Position numbers and translations under genes: made by a program. Under the pieces are notes generated by a model. The model saw only the letters and a list, made by a program, of their open reading frames with translations. It was not told the origin of the DNA and searched no databases. Below are positions 46,866 to 57,352 of a stretch of DNA of 64,000 nucleotides, piece by piece. This DNA comes from Psychrobacter immobilis. GTDB taxonomy: Bacteria > Pseudomonadota > Gammaproteobacteria > Pseudomonadales > Moraxellaceae. Each line of letters begins with the position of its first letter. The first letter of the stretch is position 1. Location: positions 1,116,001 through 1,180,000 of the forward strand of contig CAJGZL010000001.1 of the NCBI GenBank assembly GCA_904846145.1, written 5' to 3'.

Positions 46866-47060
46866 GTTGACAAAAATCGTGAGGCCTTTCTCAGCGAAAA
46901 TGCTCAGCTTCATAAGGAAATAGAAACCCTAAAAAAACACTTGTCAGAAAACACAGCTGCATTAATTAGCATAATTAATGCAGTTAGCATAAATACTACT
47001 GTACCTGTTGAAAGGCTGATTGCACCTCGCGTGATAAGGGAAATGCGAGACGAAGAATAA
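46866..47060 (+). pseudogene. Small coiled-coil reading frame without start
   Basis: 64 open codons reading NREAFLSENAQLHKEIETLK, then KHLSENTAALISI..., ending VIREMRDEE. Helical with heptad leucines. No start codon in frame. An ATG at 46843 lies in another frame, so a frameshift may have split a short gene. It follows the resolvase and may be a plasmid accessory remnant. Confidence 0.35.
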
Positions 47061-47071
47061 GCTTTTATCTA

Positions 47072-48991
47072 TTAAGGTTTTAAACGAAATTTATCAACAA
47101 ACTGTGTAGCAACGTCATATCCATGGATATGCACGCCTACCTCATGGTATTCTTCACCATAGTTGATAGAAGCGTTAGAAGACAACCAATTCAAGCTAGT
47201 AATTAAGACATCATTATTATCCCATGCTAGAACTTTTGCATGATGTTTTTTTGGATGAGGTGACTGCCTTAATCTAATAGGATATTCTAATTCATCTAGA
47301 GTAGTTCTTGTGACATCTATTTCTGTCTGCTTGATATACTTAGACCTAGTTGAGTAAAATAAATATTTTTTCACAGTTGAATGCTTCATAGCATCGTAAA
47401 TTGGTCGCTTGGGAGTGCTGTTTATTAGATCGCTAGTCATGAAAATTCGTTTTTGGGCTTCATTGCACGCACGATCAACATAGTTATAATGCTGATTCTT
47501 TAGGACTAATTTAACAGTTAGCTTGTCTTCGTTTCTGTATTTATCTATATTATTATCCAGTTCATTTTTTACTGAGTTCTTGATTTGACTAGCATAATTC
47601 AGAATCTCTTGGCGTACAGAAGTACTAATTTTATTCTTACCTATACAAATATTAGCTGTAACTTCTAGAAAGGACTTAACAAAACGTTGGTCGTAGACTA
47701 CTACAGAGGCTTCAAACCTATTAAATTTTGCATATAAAAAATTACATGAACTGACCATTACACAATGGCCTCTATCTTCATGCTCAGTAACAACGAATTT
47801 TGCATGTGATTCAGTACGTCTAAAGTCGTTCATATTGACTAGATTAACGATACCTTCTCTTCTGCAACTTTCATTAAAGCTATCTAGCATCTCCCTAACT
47901 TTCTCATCTTCTTCATATGATCGCTCAAACCCCTCCTCATGGCTTTCTAAGCTGGTCTTACCCCATAATATATATACAGATACTTCTCTCCGTAAAGCCT
48001 CTTTTATCGCTTGAAAATACTCAGTATAGATAGGTGGGTAAACCTCTTTATTTTGTATGCACCATGTGCCGATAAATGTAGAATGAATAATTAAGAAGTT
48101 CTTAGAATATTTAATGAGTTCTAAGAACTTAGACTCAGTCTCTTCACCTCCATAGACAAAATCCACCTCATTCCTATGGACTGTTATGGCAGACTCAATA
48201 CTCTTTTGTTCTATTTCGGGCATAATAATTTGATTATCATGACTTCTACTGATACCTGACGGTAAAGTTGACTCAATTTGCTGAATAAGTTTGGGATTTA
48301 ATAGACTATACAAAGAGTTCTTTATTATTTTGGATTGATTTTGAGGGGTATATAACATGTCTACTAGTAAATAGCTTCTACTATCTAATAGAGCTATATT
48401 TAGATCATCTGCTTTTATGACGTCTTCATTACTATGACCTGCTATCTCACACATTCTCTCGTAATCAGGGTAAACTGAACTACTAATCAGAGGTAATTCA
48501 ACTATCTCCTTTTTCTCCTTCAACTTAACTTCTTGATAGCGAGCATACTGCATAAACTGTATTTCAGATTTGTAGAAATTATAATAGTTATTCAGAGAAT
48601 CAACATGTATTTCTCTTTTACTACTATAGTCCGTAGTCTGGCAAGTCAATTCATGGTTTTTACTATTGGACAAAATATAGGCCTGCTTTCCGCTTTCAGT
48701 AATTCTCAAAGAAAAATCAGTATCAGTGGTGATGATGTCAATCCAACCTACATCACACATAGGTAAGATTATTTGTAAGATTATTTGTTTTTTTATATTG
48801 GACTTTTGGCTAAGATCAGCCAATGTCATTTCATTACTATATAGTTCTTTCAAAAACAGATAGTCAATTATTGACCAACCTATACTTTTACTTATACTAA
48901 ATAGATAGCTATTACTCAAAAATGGTACTGCAACTGTGTATTGGATAAAATTAGACTTCTTATTGCTTCTTTTGTTTTTATTCTTACTCAT
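47072..48991 (-). CDS. mkoB: PLD-family nuclease of a type I Mokosh system (MkoB-like)
   Basis: 639 residues. The N-terminal part has a winged-helix-like segment (LADLSQKSNIKKQIILQIIL, about 50-75). Two phospholipase D half-sites follow: ESHAKFVVTEHEDRG...SSCNFL (about 392) and HHAKVLAWDNNDVLITSLNW (about 584), each with the HxK core. Members of this nuclease group act on nucleic acid rather than lipid. It directly follows the helicase gene (2-bp gap), the gene pair known as type I Mokosh anti-phage defence. AT-rich like its partner. Confidence 0.8.
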   Translation of the reverse strand: MSKNKNKRSNKKSNFIQYTVAVPFLSNSYLFSISKSIGWSIIDYLFLKELYSNEMTLADLSQKSNIKKQIILQIILPMCDVGWIDIITTDTDFSLRITESGKQAYILSNSKNHELTCQTTDYSSKREIHVDSLNNYYNFYKSEIQFMQYARYQEVKLKEKKEIVELPLISSSVYPDYERMCEIAGHSNEDVIKADDLNIALLDSRSYLLVDMLYTPQNQSKIIKNSLYSLLNPKLIQQIESTLPSGISRSHDNQIIMPEIEQKSIESAITVHRNEVDFVYGGEETESKFLELIKYSKNFLIIHSTFIGTWCIQNKEVYPPIYTEYFQAIKEALRREVSVYILWGKTSLESHEEGFERSYEEDEKVREMLDSFNESCRREGIVNLVNMNDFRRTESHAKFVVTEHEDRGHCVMVSSCNFLYAKFNRFEASVVVYDQRFVKSFLEVTANICIGKNKISTSVRQEILNYASQIKNSVKNELDNNIDKYRNEDKLTVKLVLKNQHYNYVDRACNEAQKRIFMTSDLINSTPKRPIYDAMKHSTVKKYLFYSTRSKYIKQTEIDVTRTTLDELEYPIRLRQSPHPKKHHAKVLAWDNNDVLITSLNWLSSNASINYGEEYHEVGVHIHGYDVATQFVDKFRLKP

Positions 48992-48993
48992 TA

Positions 48994-51900
48994 CTAGTCC
49001 TTTAAAAACTCAGTTGCTGAAACAAAATTGACGTTAGTATATGCTTTTTCATTTGTCGGAATATCATCGTTTAGTAGTATCTCAAAGTCAGATTGACAAT
49101 AGTCTACTAGTCTATCCAAGAACTCTTTGTTTTCTTCTGATAGATATCTTCTAGAGTTGTCTCTTTCTTCAGTTTCGAGCTCCTGCCATCTTCTGAATAA
49201 TCCAAAGCACCCAACAATTATCATTTTATATTTCGCTCTGCTCAATAGCACATTCATTCTACGCATATCTGATAAAAATCCTAATGCAGAGTTGATTGGA
49301 GTGAAGCTATTATGCCGAACCATACTTATAACTATTACGTCAGCTTCATTTCCTTGAAATGAGTCTACAGTAGAGGCTAGTTCTTGATTTAAGTTACTAG
49401 AGAAGCAATCATCAATACTACTCAAGTTAATCTGCATATTAATCATTGCAACTTGCTTTGAATAAGGGCTTAACACTTTCAATGAGTATTTTTCATCAAA
49501 ATCTGTCGTTAATTTTGATAGCAGTTCTATTATGATTTTTATCTCTTGTTGATTCACATATTTCTTTTCGAAGCTTTTCATTCCTAATTTGCTTTGTTTA
49601 TCAGGTAAATCCACCCAAATTATTGCATTATCACTATTCAAGCCTTTTAAATTACTTTCTTTAAAATAAAAAGGCGAGTGGCTACTGAAATGTTCCACTT
49701 TCTCAGGATGATTTTTTAGCTCGCCATTGTAAACTGTAGTTGACACAATGTTAGCAATATCAGGATGCATCCTATGTTGAATATTCAGCATGTTGCCAAA
49801 ACTTGGCTGTCTATTATTTAATATATGCTTAGCATCTATACTTAGGCTACGAAATAAAGAGAAATAGCGTTTCATGTTGTTAAGTATCTTAATTTTAGTG
49901 TCTTTATCTATCAATCCCCTTTTTAATCCAATATCATAACGAATAACATTCCTCAGACCGTTATCTTCCAATAGCCCTAATACCAGATCTACATCGAAAG
50001 AATCAGGTTTGTTGATTATTTTCTCCATGAGTTGTTCAGAAAAAGCGGGTAATTGTTTGTAGTCACCAATCATGACTCTTTTATTTGCAGCCATCATTGG
50101 TGATATTAGTTCCAGACCAGATGCTTTGGCAGCCTCTTCCATAATCGAAACGTCGAAATTGATATCATCTTGCACTAGATTAGACATTAAACCAGAGTTG
50201 GAAGTAGTGAAAACCAAGTTGGCTGAGCGAAGTATATATTTAAAAAAACTTCTATCTGGATTTTTTATAAATTTATCTAGCTTTTTTTTGATACCAGAAT
50301 CTTTATAATTTCTTTTAAACATATCGCTTTGTTTGAAGCTTTCTATAAAGGGTTTAGTGGTTTCAAAAACAATATCACCATCTTCTTTTTTGCTCTGTTT
50401 ACCATCATTAAAGGCCTCAATTACGATAAGATCATCATAACAACTTAAATCCCTTAAACTATTAAGTACTCCATCGTAAAGGATTTTTACAGTAGCGTGT
50501 GCTTGCGCAGATAATAAGACTTTCGCACTAGACTCCTCTTCAAATAAGTGTCTCACATAATTAGTTATTAAAAATGTCTTACCTACTCCAGGTGGCCCTT
50601 CAATAAAATAGTTTGGATTGGTTTTAATTAGTGAGTTAAAAACTTCTTTTTTCGAGTTATCGAAATTTTTAAGTATGTCCTCTACTTCGAAATCTCTAGA
50701 TGATACAAAAAAGTTTCCAGCTGGGTCTGCTAGACTAACTAGTAGTGATGCATGATCCATTAAGGTCTCAAAAGACCTAATTCTTCGTTTTATTTGGGCC
50801 TGATCTCCCTCTAGATCTGATGAGTATATTCGAAAGATATCGGTTGCAAAATTACTCAACTCAATATCTAGTTTGTCTACTGAAGAAAAGATATATTGTC
50901 CATTCAACTCCCCAATAAATGTTATCTTCTTCCTTTCGCCATTCTCTATGTCTTTATTAGATTTTTTTGGCTCTATAATCCAAAACTCTTCTAGCTTATT
51001 TTCATCGAAGCATCTCTTAAATCTATCAGAAGGTTTTTGAAGGCTTAGAGCATGAGATATTATAGTATTTTCAACATTATCTTCTTCTCTAAACTCAATT
51101 GTAAAATAGTTTATTCCCTTTTCTGTAAAAAGGTTAGCCTGTTTCTTTATATCTTCTTCATCTACAACATCAATTCTTATTAAGTATTTTTTTGACTCCA
51201 TTTCAGCAACATCAACTGCGAATGATACAAGAAGTCCTTGCAAACACTCCATTTCATCTTCAGTGAATTTAGTTGTTTTTTCTAGTTGAAGTAGCTTCAA
51301 TTGCCAAGAATTTTCATCTGATAAATCATTTTTAATTGTGAATACATCTTTAGCGAAAACAAGCTTCCCTTTGAAATCAAGTTTCTCTGCGCTATTTAGC
51401 CAATTTGGAGGTGATGTAATATTATTAATATATGCTATACCCCAATTAGGGAATCTATCACTCTTAAAACTATTGAAGCTATATAGTAGGTTTTTTCCTT
51501 GGATGAGGTAATGGTTATTTCTAGCACGGAAGACTCTAATAGTATCTAAATCTAAGTCTTCTTTAAGGAAATTATAAACGTCCATATCCGTAAGTGCATT
51601 AGAATTATATTCACTTATAGGGTTTTCTGATAGATATGATCTCATATCCTCTCGTATTCTTTGAAAAACTGTAGAATCTGACCTGCCTGTTGTAATATAA
51701 AACTTTGGCAAGACTGTAAAGTCTACATCTGATAAATTGCTTATAAGTTTTATTATTAATTTTTTAATTGTATTAATATTTGTGATACTGGTGAGATTTC
51801 CTTGTGAAACACCACATTGCAGTTGTTCAATAATACTAATTTCAATTTTTGATAACTTAGTACTTTGATAATTATTTTCATCAATATCCATTAATTTTAA

Positions 51901-52587
51901 AATTAACTTACTAAGATCTTTCCAGTCTTGATGGGTTGTACATATGAGTCCTGTATTTTCATCAAATATAGGTATACTTGCAGATTTATTAAAATCTACT
52001 GATTTTTCAAACCCGCTTAATATGAATCGTTCATCCTCTTCCCGATCAGTAGAGTCGTTATACATTATACTGTTTATATTTATATTTCTATGAATAATGT
52101 CTTGCTGATGTAGTATCTCAATACCTGTAATAAGCCTCTGGATGTTTTTCCAAAATATTATTCTACTGTGAATAGTAAGATTCTTTAAATCAAGCAACCA
52201 ATGTTTATTCTCACTTTTTAAACTAATCCTTCTTGTTCTTGGTAGAGCTTTAGCTTTTTTCTCTTCAATGAAATCAAGTAGGCTTAATACATTTTCATCT
52301 GCTGGATAGACTAAGCAATAAACTCCATTATCAATAAAACTATCATGTATAAGCTCTAAATATTTATCGGCATTGGTAACAGATTTTAGCTTCCTCAATT
52401 GACGAGACTCATTTAACCATATCTCTTTGACAAATTCATTCTGGACTTCATACTTTGGTGTCCAAGACTTTAGCTTAAAATCTCTATTAGAGGTTTGATC
52501 GTAATAAAACCACGCTTTTACATAGTAATATTGATATTCCTCCTCATATATAAGATCGTCTTCTAGCATGCTATCTATAAAACTCAT
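48994..52587 (-). CDS. mkoA: Kinase-like plus SF1 helicase of a type I Mokosh system (MkoA-like)
   Basis: 1197 residues. The N-terminal third is a protein-kinase fold: IIHRNININSIMYND at about 164 and FILSGFEKS at about 190, where HRD and DFG would be. The C-terminal part is a COG1112/UPF1-like helicase: Walker A EGPPGVGKTFL at about 662, Walker B-type SIMEEAAKA, GDYKQLPAF, QHRMHPDIA, DSFQGNEADVIVISM at about 1075 and NVLLSRAKYKMIIVG at about 1115. Mokosh type I is defined by such a helicase-kinase protein with a PLD protein. The kinase motifs are degenerate, so catalysis by that domain is doubtful. Upstream gap of 740 bp holds the promoter. Confidence 0.82.
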   Translation of the reverse strand: MSFIDSMLEDDLIYEEEYQYYYVKAWFYYDQTSNRDFKLKSWTPKYEVQNEFVKEIWLNESRQLRKLKSVTNADKYLELIHDSFIDNGVYCLVYPADENVLSLLDFIEEKKAKALPRTRRISLKSENKHWLLDLKNLTIHSRIIFWKNIQRLITGIEILHQQDIIHRNININSIMYNDSTDREEDERFILSGFEKSVDFNKSASIPIFDENTGLICTTHQDWKDLSKLILKLMDIDENNYQSTKLSKIEISIIEQLQCGVSQGNLTSITNINTIKKLIIKLISNLSDVDFTVLPKFYITTGRSDSTVFQRIREDMRSYLSENPISEYNSNALTDMDVYNFLKEDLDLDTIRVFRARNNHYLIQGKNLLYSFNSFKSDRFPNWGIAYINNITSPPNWLNSAEKLDFKGKLVFAKDVFTIKNDLSDENSWQLKLLQLEKTTKFTEDEMECLQGLLVSFAVDVAEMESKKYLIRIDVVDEEDIKKQANLFTEKGINYFTIEFREEDNVENTIISHALSLQKPSDRFKRCFDENKLEEFWIIEPKKSNKDIENGERKKITFIGELNGQYIFSSVDKLDIELSNFATDIFRIYSSDLEGDQAQIKRRIRSFETLMDHASLLVSLADPAGNFFVSSRDFEVEDILKNFDNSKKEVFNSLIKTNPNYFIEGPPGVGKTFLITNYVRHLFEEESSAKVLLSAQAHATVKILYDGVLNSLRDLSCYDDLIVIEAFNDGKQSKKEDGDIVFETTKPFIESFKQSDMFKRNYKDSGIKKKLDKFIKNPDRSFFKYILRSANLVFTTSNSGLMSNLVQDDINFDVSIMEEAAKASGLELISPMMAANKRVMIGDYKQLPAFSEQLMEKIINKPDSFDVDLVLGLLEDNGLRNVIRYDIGLKRGLIDKDTKIKILNNMKRYFSLFRSLSIDAKHILNNRQPSFGNMLNIQHRMHPDIANIVSTTVYNGELKNHPEKVEHFSSHSPFYFKESNLKGLNSDNAIIWVDLPDKQSKLGMKSFEKKYVNQQEIKIIIELLSKLTTDFDEKYSLKVLSPYSKQVAMINMQINLSSIDDCFSSNLNQELASTVDSFQGNEADVIVISMVRHNSFTPINSALGFLSDMRRMNVLLSRAKYKMIIVGCFGLFRRWQELETEERDNSRRYLSEENKEFLDRLVDYCQSDFEILLNDDIPTNEKAYTNVNFVSATEFLKD

Positions 52588-53325
52588 TTTTTATTTTCCT
52601 CTATTTTTATATTCTGTTAGTAATATTTTGATGTTCTTTAAGAGAATTTCTACCAATATTATTTTTATCTGCAATCTAATTTTGCTTAAGAATACTAAGA
52701 TTAGAAATAGAAAAATACTCGAAAAACCTTATGTTTCAGTAACTAAAAAAATAATTCAATAGATAAAATTTTGAGAAATCTCATTTTTTTATATTGTAGT
52801 AAAATATATATTTTTAGTTCTCTAAAGCAATCTAGAATAAGTCAAAAAACACTTTAACTCATTTAAGAGGGTCTCAGACTAAAATATTGAGATATTCTAC
52901 AAGTGGTAAAAGGTCGGGTTAGCCCTAATATCTTACCCTACAGCCTTAATTTGAACATTATCGAAAAGAAATATGAATAACTAAAGTTACTATAGCAAAA
53001 GGTATGCATAAAATTTACTTAAGATAACCTCTGATTCAGTTTATGTCATTTTCATGAATCTTCAACTATAGCACTACTTGCTTGAATAGTTTTTAAATAT
53101 GATAGGTTATACTAGACCTCTTGCAAAAGTACCGTTTTATTGACCTTCGTTAACGGAGTATCAAAGGCTAGCAATGACTTATGCAAGAGAGCTACTATTT
53201 ATTCACTTATAATCTCAAATATTAGCCGAGTATTATATGATTAAAAGTCTAGCAGATTATAAATACACAACATATGTTAAAATATAAGTTATCCTTAACG
53301 CTAGCTAGATAGGAAACGTACTGCC
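52588..53325. other. AT-rich intergenic region between the Mokosh and restriction genes
   Basis: About 740 bp. A 64-codon frame (52568-52762) overlaps the start of mkoA on the other strand and has no sign of being a gene. The only structured item is a short inverted-repeat element at 53113-53194. Promoters for both divergent defence systems are expected here. Confidence 0.6.
53113..53194. repeat. Short inverted-repeat (MITE-like) element
   Basis: The ends TAGACCTCTTGCAAAAGT and (inverse complement of the right end) TAGCTCTCTTGCATAAGT match at most positions; 82 bp in all. The CTCTTGCA ends resemble IS termini. Not found elsewhere in the window. Confidence 0.5.
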
Positions 53326-55767
53326 ATGGCTGGTATCAACAAATTAGAACTATCCGAAGCTGATATTATCAGTAAATTCATTCTACCTGCCGTTATTAGC
53401 TCAGGCTGGGATGACATGACCCAAATTCGCGAAGAGGTGAAGCTTCGTGACGGCAAGGTTATCGTCCGTGGTCAAATGGCAGTACGTAAGACAGTTAAGT
53501 CAGCTGACATTGTTTTATACCACAAGCCTAACCTGCCGCTTGCTGTTATCGAAGCTAAAGCGAACAAACACTCTATTGGTAAAGGTATGCAGCAAGCGCT
53601 TGACTATGCTGGGCTGCTTGAAGTACCGTTTATATTTTCATCCAATGGCGATGGCTTTATTTTTCATGATAAAACCAGTACCACTACTCTCGAAACAGAG
53701 ATTTCACTATCAGACTTCCCAACGCCAGCTGAGCTATGGGATAAGTATTGTCAGTGGAAAGGCTATACGCAAGCACAGCTGCCTATCATCACTCAAGACT
53801 ATCACGATGATGGCAGTGGCAAATCACCGCGATACTACCAGCTCCAAGCCATCAATAAGACCATAGAAGCCATTGCTCGCGGACAAAATCGTATCCTACT
53901 CGTAATGGCGACAGGGACAGGCAAAACCTATACTGCATTTCAAATTATTTGGCGTCTGTGGAAAGCTAGAGAAAAAAAGCGCATTTTGTTTTTAGCTGAC
54001 CGCAATATTTTGGTCGATCAAACTCGGGTGAATGACTTTCAGCCTTTTGGCACTGCGATGACCAAAATAGAAGGTCGTACGGTTGATCCAGCCTTTGAGA
54101 TTCATCTTGGCTTATATCAAGCGTTAACAGGCCCAGAAGAGCATCAGAAGGCCTTTAAACAGGTCGCACCAGACTTCTTTGACCTAATCGTCATTGACGA
54201 GTGCCACAGAGGTAGTGCTGCTGAAGACAGTGCTTGGCGTGAGATATTAGAGTATTTTAATAGCGCCACACAAGTAGGCTTAACGGCGACACCTAAAGAG
54301 ACTGACGAGGTCTCTAATTCGTATTACTTTGGCGATCCTGTTTATACCTATACCCTAAAACAGGGTATTGAAGATGGTTTTTTAGCGCCTTATAAAGTGG
54401 TTCGAATTGATATCGATGTCGATATGCAAGGCTGGCGTCCAACGAAAGGACAGACAGATAAGCATGGTGAGTTGATTGAGGATCGTATCTATAATCAAAA
54501 AGACTTTGATCGCACTTTAGTGATTGATGAGCGTACTGAATTGGTGGCTCAGACCATCACTAGCTACCTTCAGCGTACTGACCCAATGGCCAAGACCATT
54601 GTATTCTGTAATGACATTGATCATGCAGAGCGAATGCGCCGTGCTTTGATTAACTGCAATCCAGAGCAGGTCAAAAAGAACGAAAAGTATGTCATGAAAA
54701 TCACGGGTGATGATGAGTTAGGCAAAGCGCAGCTTGATAACTTCATCAATCCAAAGAAACCTTATCCAGTGATAGCGACAACGTCGGAGCTGATGACGAC
54801 TGGTGTCGATGCCCAAACCTGTAAGCTAATCGTCTTAGATCAAAACATCAAATCGATGACCAAGTTTAAGCAAATTATTGGCCGTGGGACTCGTATCAAT
54901 GATAAATATGGCAAATTATGGTTTACGATTCTCGACTTCAAAAAAGCAACTGAGCTATTTGCCGATGAGCGCTTCGATGGTACTCCTGAGCGTGTTATGA
55001 AAATGACACCATCACAGGTCAATGGAGGCAGTGATGAGCTAGATAAGATGGTAGATGGTGAATCAGGGGCCGAATTAGAGGAGACTTATGATACTAAAAC
55101 GTCTCACAACAACGAAGGTGACAATGACTCCGATATGGGCGGCAGTGACGTTGATACAGGTGACGACCTTGGCGGCAGTGAGCCAGCGAAAAAATACTAT
55201 GTGAAAGGTGTAGCTGTAAAAGTAACGGCACAGCGTATCCAATATTATGATACTGATGGTAAGCTAGTCACCGAGTCTTTTCAGGACTATACTCGCAAAA
55301 CTTTCACTAAGCAGTTCGCTAGTTTGGATGAGTTTACCAAGCGTTGGAACGATGAGGAACGTAAACAGACCATTATTGATGAGCTGGCAAACGCTGGTAT
55401 TATTTGGGAAGCCTTACAAGAAGAGATAGGGTCAGATATGGACCCCTTTGATCTGATTTGTCATGTGGTTTATGACCAGCCACCTTTGACCCGTCGTGAA
55501 CGTGCGAATGAAGTCAAAAAGCGCAATTACTTTACCAAGTATTCAGAAACTGCTCAAAAAGTACTTAATGCTTTGCTCGATAAGTATGCTGATGCGGGTG
55601 TAGAAGAAATCGAAAGCTTGAACGTGCTCAAAGTAAAACCACTTGATCAGTTAGGTAGTCCGATGGAAATTGTCAGAGAAGGCTTTGGTAGCAAAAAAGA
55701 CTATCAGCAAGCCATTAGTGATCTCGAAGATGAAATCTATTGGGCACCGCCACCTAAACAAGCTTAA
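53326..55767 (+). CDS. hsdR: Type I restriction enzyme R subunit (EcoEI-like)
   Basis: 813 residues, the length of the type IB (EcoEI/EcoAI) R subunit. N-terminal nuclease domain: [23 protein letters not shown] (PD-ExK-type, Glu/Lys at about 75-77) in split form. SF2 translocase: Walker [12 protein letters not shown] at about 194, DECHRGS at about 290, GLTATP, and the C-terminal helicase motif [14 protein letters not shown] helical C-terminal part contacts HsdM. First gene of hsdR-hsdM-hsdS. Cuts unmodified DNA after translocation. Confidence 0.95.
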   Translation: MAGINKLELSEADIISKFILPAVISSGWDDMTQIREEVKLRDGKVIVRGQMAVRKTVKSADIVLYHKPNLPLAVIEAKANKHSIGKGMQQALDYAGLLEVPFIFSSNGDGFIFHDKTSTTTLETEISLSDFPTPAELWDKYCQWKGYTQAQLPIITQDYHDDGSGKSPRYYQLQAINKTIEAIARGQNRILLVMATGTGKTYTAFQIIWRLWKAREKKRILFLADRNILVDQTRVNDFQPFGTAMTKIEGRTVDPAFEIHLGLYQALTGPEEHQKAFKQVAPDFFDLIVIDECHRGSAAEDSAWREILEYFNSATQVGLTATPKETDEVSNSYYFGDPVYTYTLKQGIEDGFLAPYKVVRIDIDVDMQGWRPTKGQTDKHGELIEDRIYNQKDFDRTLVIDERTELVAQTITSYLQRTDPMAKTIVFCNDIDHAERMRRALINCNPEQVKKNEKYVMKITGDDELGKAQLDNFINPKKPYPVIATTSELMTTGVDAQTCKLIVLDQNIKSMTKFKQIIGRGTRINDKYGKLWFTILDFKKATELFADERFDGTPERVMKMTPSQVNGGSDELDKMVDGESGAELEETYDTKTSHNNEGDNDSDMGGSDVDTGDDLGGSEPAKKYYVKGVAVKVTAQRIQYYDTDGKLVTESFQDYTRKTFTKQFASLDEFTKRWNDEERKQTIIDELANAGIIWEALQEEIGSDMDPFDLICHVVYDQPPLTRRERANEVKKRNYFTKYSETAQKVLNALLDKYADAGVEEIESLNVLKVKPLDQLGSPMEIVREGFGSKKDYQQAISDLEDEIYWAPPPKQA

Positions 55768-55874
55768 TTGACTAGAAGAAATTCGCTACAGTCTATATAT
55801 CCGAGCCTATTATTGAGGCTTGTTTTATTCCTATCATTTATAAAGACCTATCGTTTATTAAAAAGAGAAACAAC

Positions 55875-57350
55875 ATGTCAATCAGTTCTGTTATTAAGTC
55901 TATTCAAGATATCATGCGTCAAGATGCTGGTGTCGATGGTGATGCCCAACGTCTAAGCCAATTGTCATGGTTATTGTTTCTCAAGATATTTGATGCACAA
56001 GAAGAAGCGCTTGAGTTTGAACAAGAAAACTATAAGACCCCCATCCCTGAGAAATACCTTTGGCGTAATTGGGCGGCTGATCCCGAAGGTATCACTGGTG
56101 AGGAGCTACTAGAGTTCGTAAACGATGAGATATTCGTTGACCTAAAAAACCTTACCGCGCCAGTAGATACTAACCCACGTGGCTTTGTCGTGCGTCAAGG
56201 TTTGAGCGATGCCTACAACTATATGAAAAACGGCACGCTGCTACGCCAAGTAATTAACAAGCTCAACGAAGTGGACTTCAATCGTTCAGATGAGCGCCAT
56301 CTGTTTGGTGATATTTATGAGCAACTGCTACGTGATTTACAGAGTGCGGGTAATGCAGGTGAGTTCTATACCCCTCGTGCCGTGACGCGCTTCATCGTTG
56401 ACCGTGTGGATCCAAAGCTCGGTGAGCGCGTCATGGATCCAGCTTGTGGTACAGGTGGGTTTTTGGCCTGTTCGTTCGATCATGTCAAAAACAACTATGT
56501 TGAAACTGCTGAAGATCACCAAGTACTACAGCAGCAGATTTTAGGGTTTGAAAAGAAACAACTGCCGCATTTGCTCTGTACGACCAATATGATGCTGCAT
56601 GGCATCGAAGTACCCGTACAGATACGTCACGATAACACCCTAAATAAGCCGCTATCGAGCTGGGACAGTGATATTGATGTCATGGTAACCAACCCACCTT
56701 TTGGCGGCACTGAAGAGCACGGTATCGAAAAGAACTTCCCTGCTGAGTTTCAAACACGCGAAACGGCAGATTTGTTTTTACAATTAATCATTGAGGTTTT
56801 GAAAGATAAAGGTCGCGCTGCCGTCGTATTACCTGATGGAACCTTGTTTGGTGAAGGAGTAAAAACCAAGCTAAAGAAAATGCTGACAGAAGAATGTAAT
56901 CTACATACCATCGTGCGCTTACCAAACGGTGTGTTTAACCCCTATACAGGCATTAAGACCAATATTCTCTTCTTTACCAAAGGTCAGCCAACCAAAGATA
57001 TTTGGTTTTATGAGCATCCTTATCCTGAAGGCGTCAAAAATTATAGTAAAACCAAACCAATGAAGTTTGAAGAGTTTCAAACCGAGATTGACTGGTGGGG
57101 TGATGAGTCTGATGGTTTTGCCAGTCGTGTCGAAAACGATCATGCTTGGAAAGTCAGTATTGAAGAGGTCATCGAACGTAATTATAACCTCGATATCTCA
57201 AACCCCTACCAAGGCGAGGTCATTGATTATGACCCTAATAAGCTACTGGCTGAATATGCAGAGCAACAACAAAGCATCGATACGTTACGCAGCCAACTAA
57301 AAGATGTACTGGGTACTGCACTGTCTACTAACACGACAGAGAGCAAGTAG
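55875..57350 (+). CDS. hsdM: Type I DNA methyltransferase M subunit
   Basis: 491 residues. N-terminal helical domain (SSVIKSIQDIMRQDAGVDGD); SAM-binding motif I VMDPACGTGGFLA at about 186; catalytic NPPFGGTEEHG at about 272, an N6-adenine methylase (NPPF). Also seen: GEFYTPRAVTRFIVD. C-terminal helices bind HsdS. Two M subunits with one S form the methylase. Starts 107 bp after hsdR and ends 2 bp before hsdS. Confidence 0.96.
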   Translation: MSISSVIKSIQDIMRQDAGVDGDAQRLSQLSWLLFLKIFDAQEEALEFEQENYKTPIPEKYLWRNWAADPEGITGEELLEFVNDEIFVDLKNLTAPVDTNPRGFVVRQGLSDAYNYMKNGTLLRQVINKLNEVDFNRSDERHLFGDIYEQLLRDLQSAGNAGEFYTPRAVTRFIVDRVDPKLGERVMDPACGTGGFLACSFDHVKNNYVETAEDHQVLQQQILGFEKKQLPHLLCTTNMMLHGIEVPVQIRHDNTLNKPLSSWDSDIDVMVTNPPFGGTEEHGIEKNFPAEFQTRETADLFLQLIIEVLKDKGRAAVVLPDGTLFGEGVKTKLKKMLTEECNLHTIVRLPNGVFNPYTGIKTNILFFTKGQPTKDIWFYEHPYPEGVKNYSKTKPMKFEEFQTEIDWWGDESDGFASRVENDHAWKVSIEEVIERNYNLDISNPYQGEVIDYDPNKLLAEYAEQQQSIDTLRSQLKDVLGTALSTNTTESK

Positions 57351-57352
57351 CT

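Noticed and set aside
52568..52762. 64-codon frame between the Mokosh and restriction genes
   Set aside because: It overlaps the start of mkoA antisense, lies in very AT-rich DNA, and has no ribosome site or recognisable motif.
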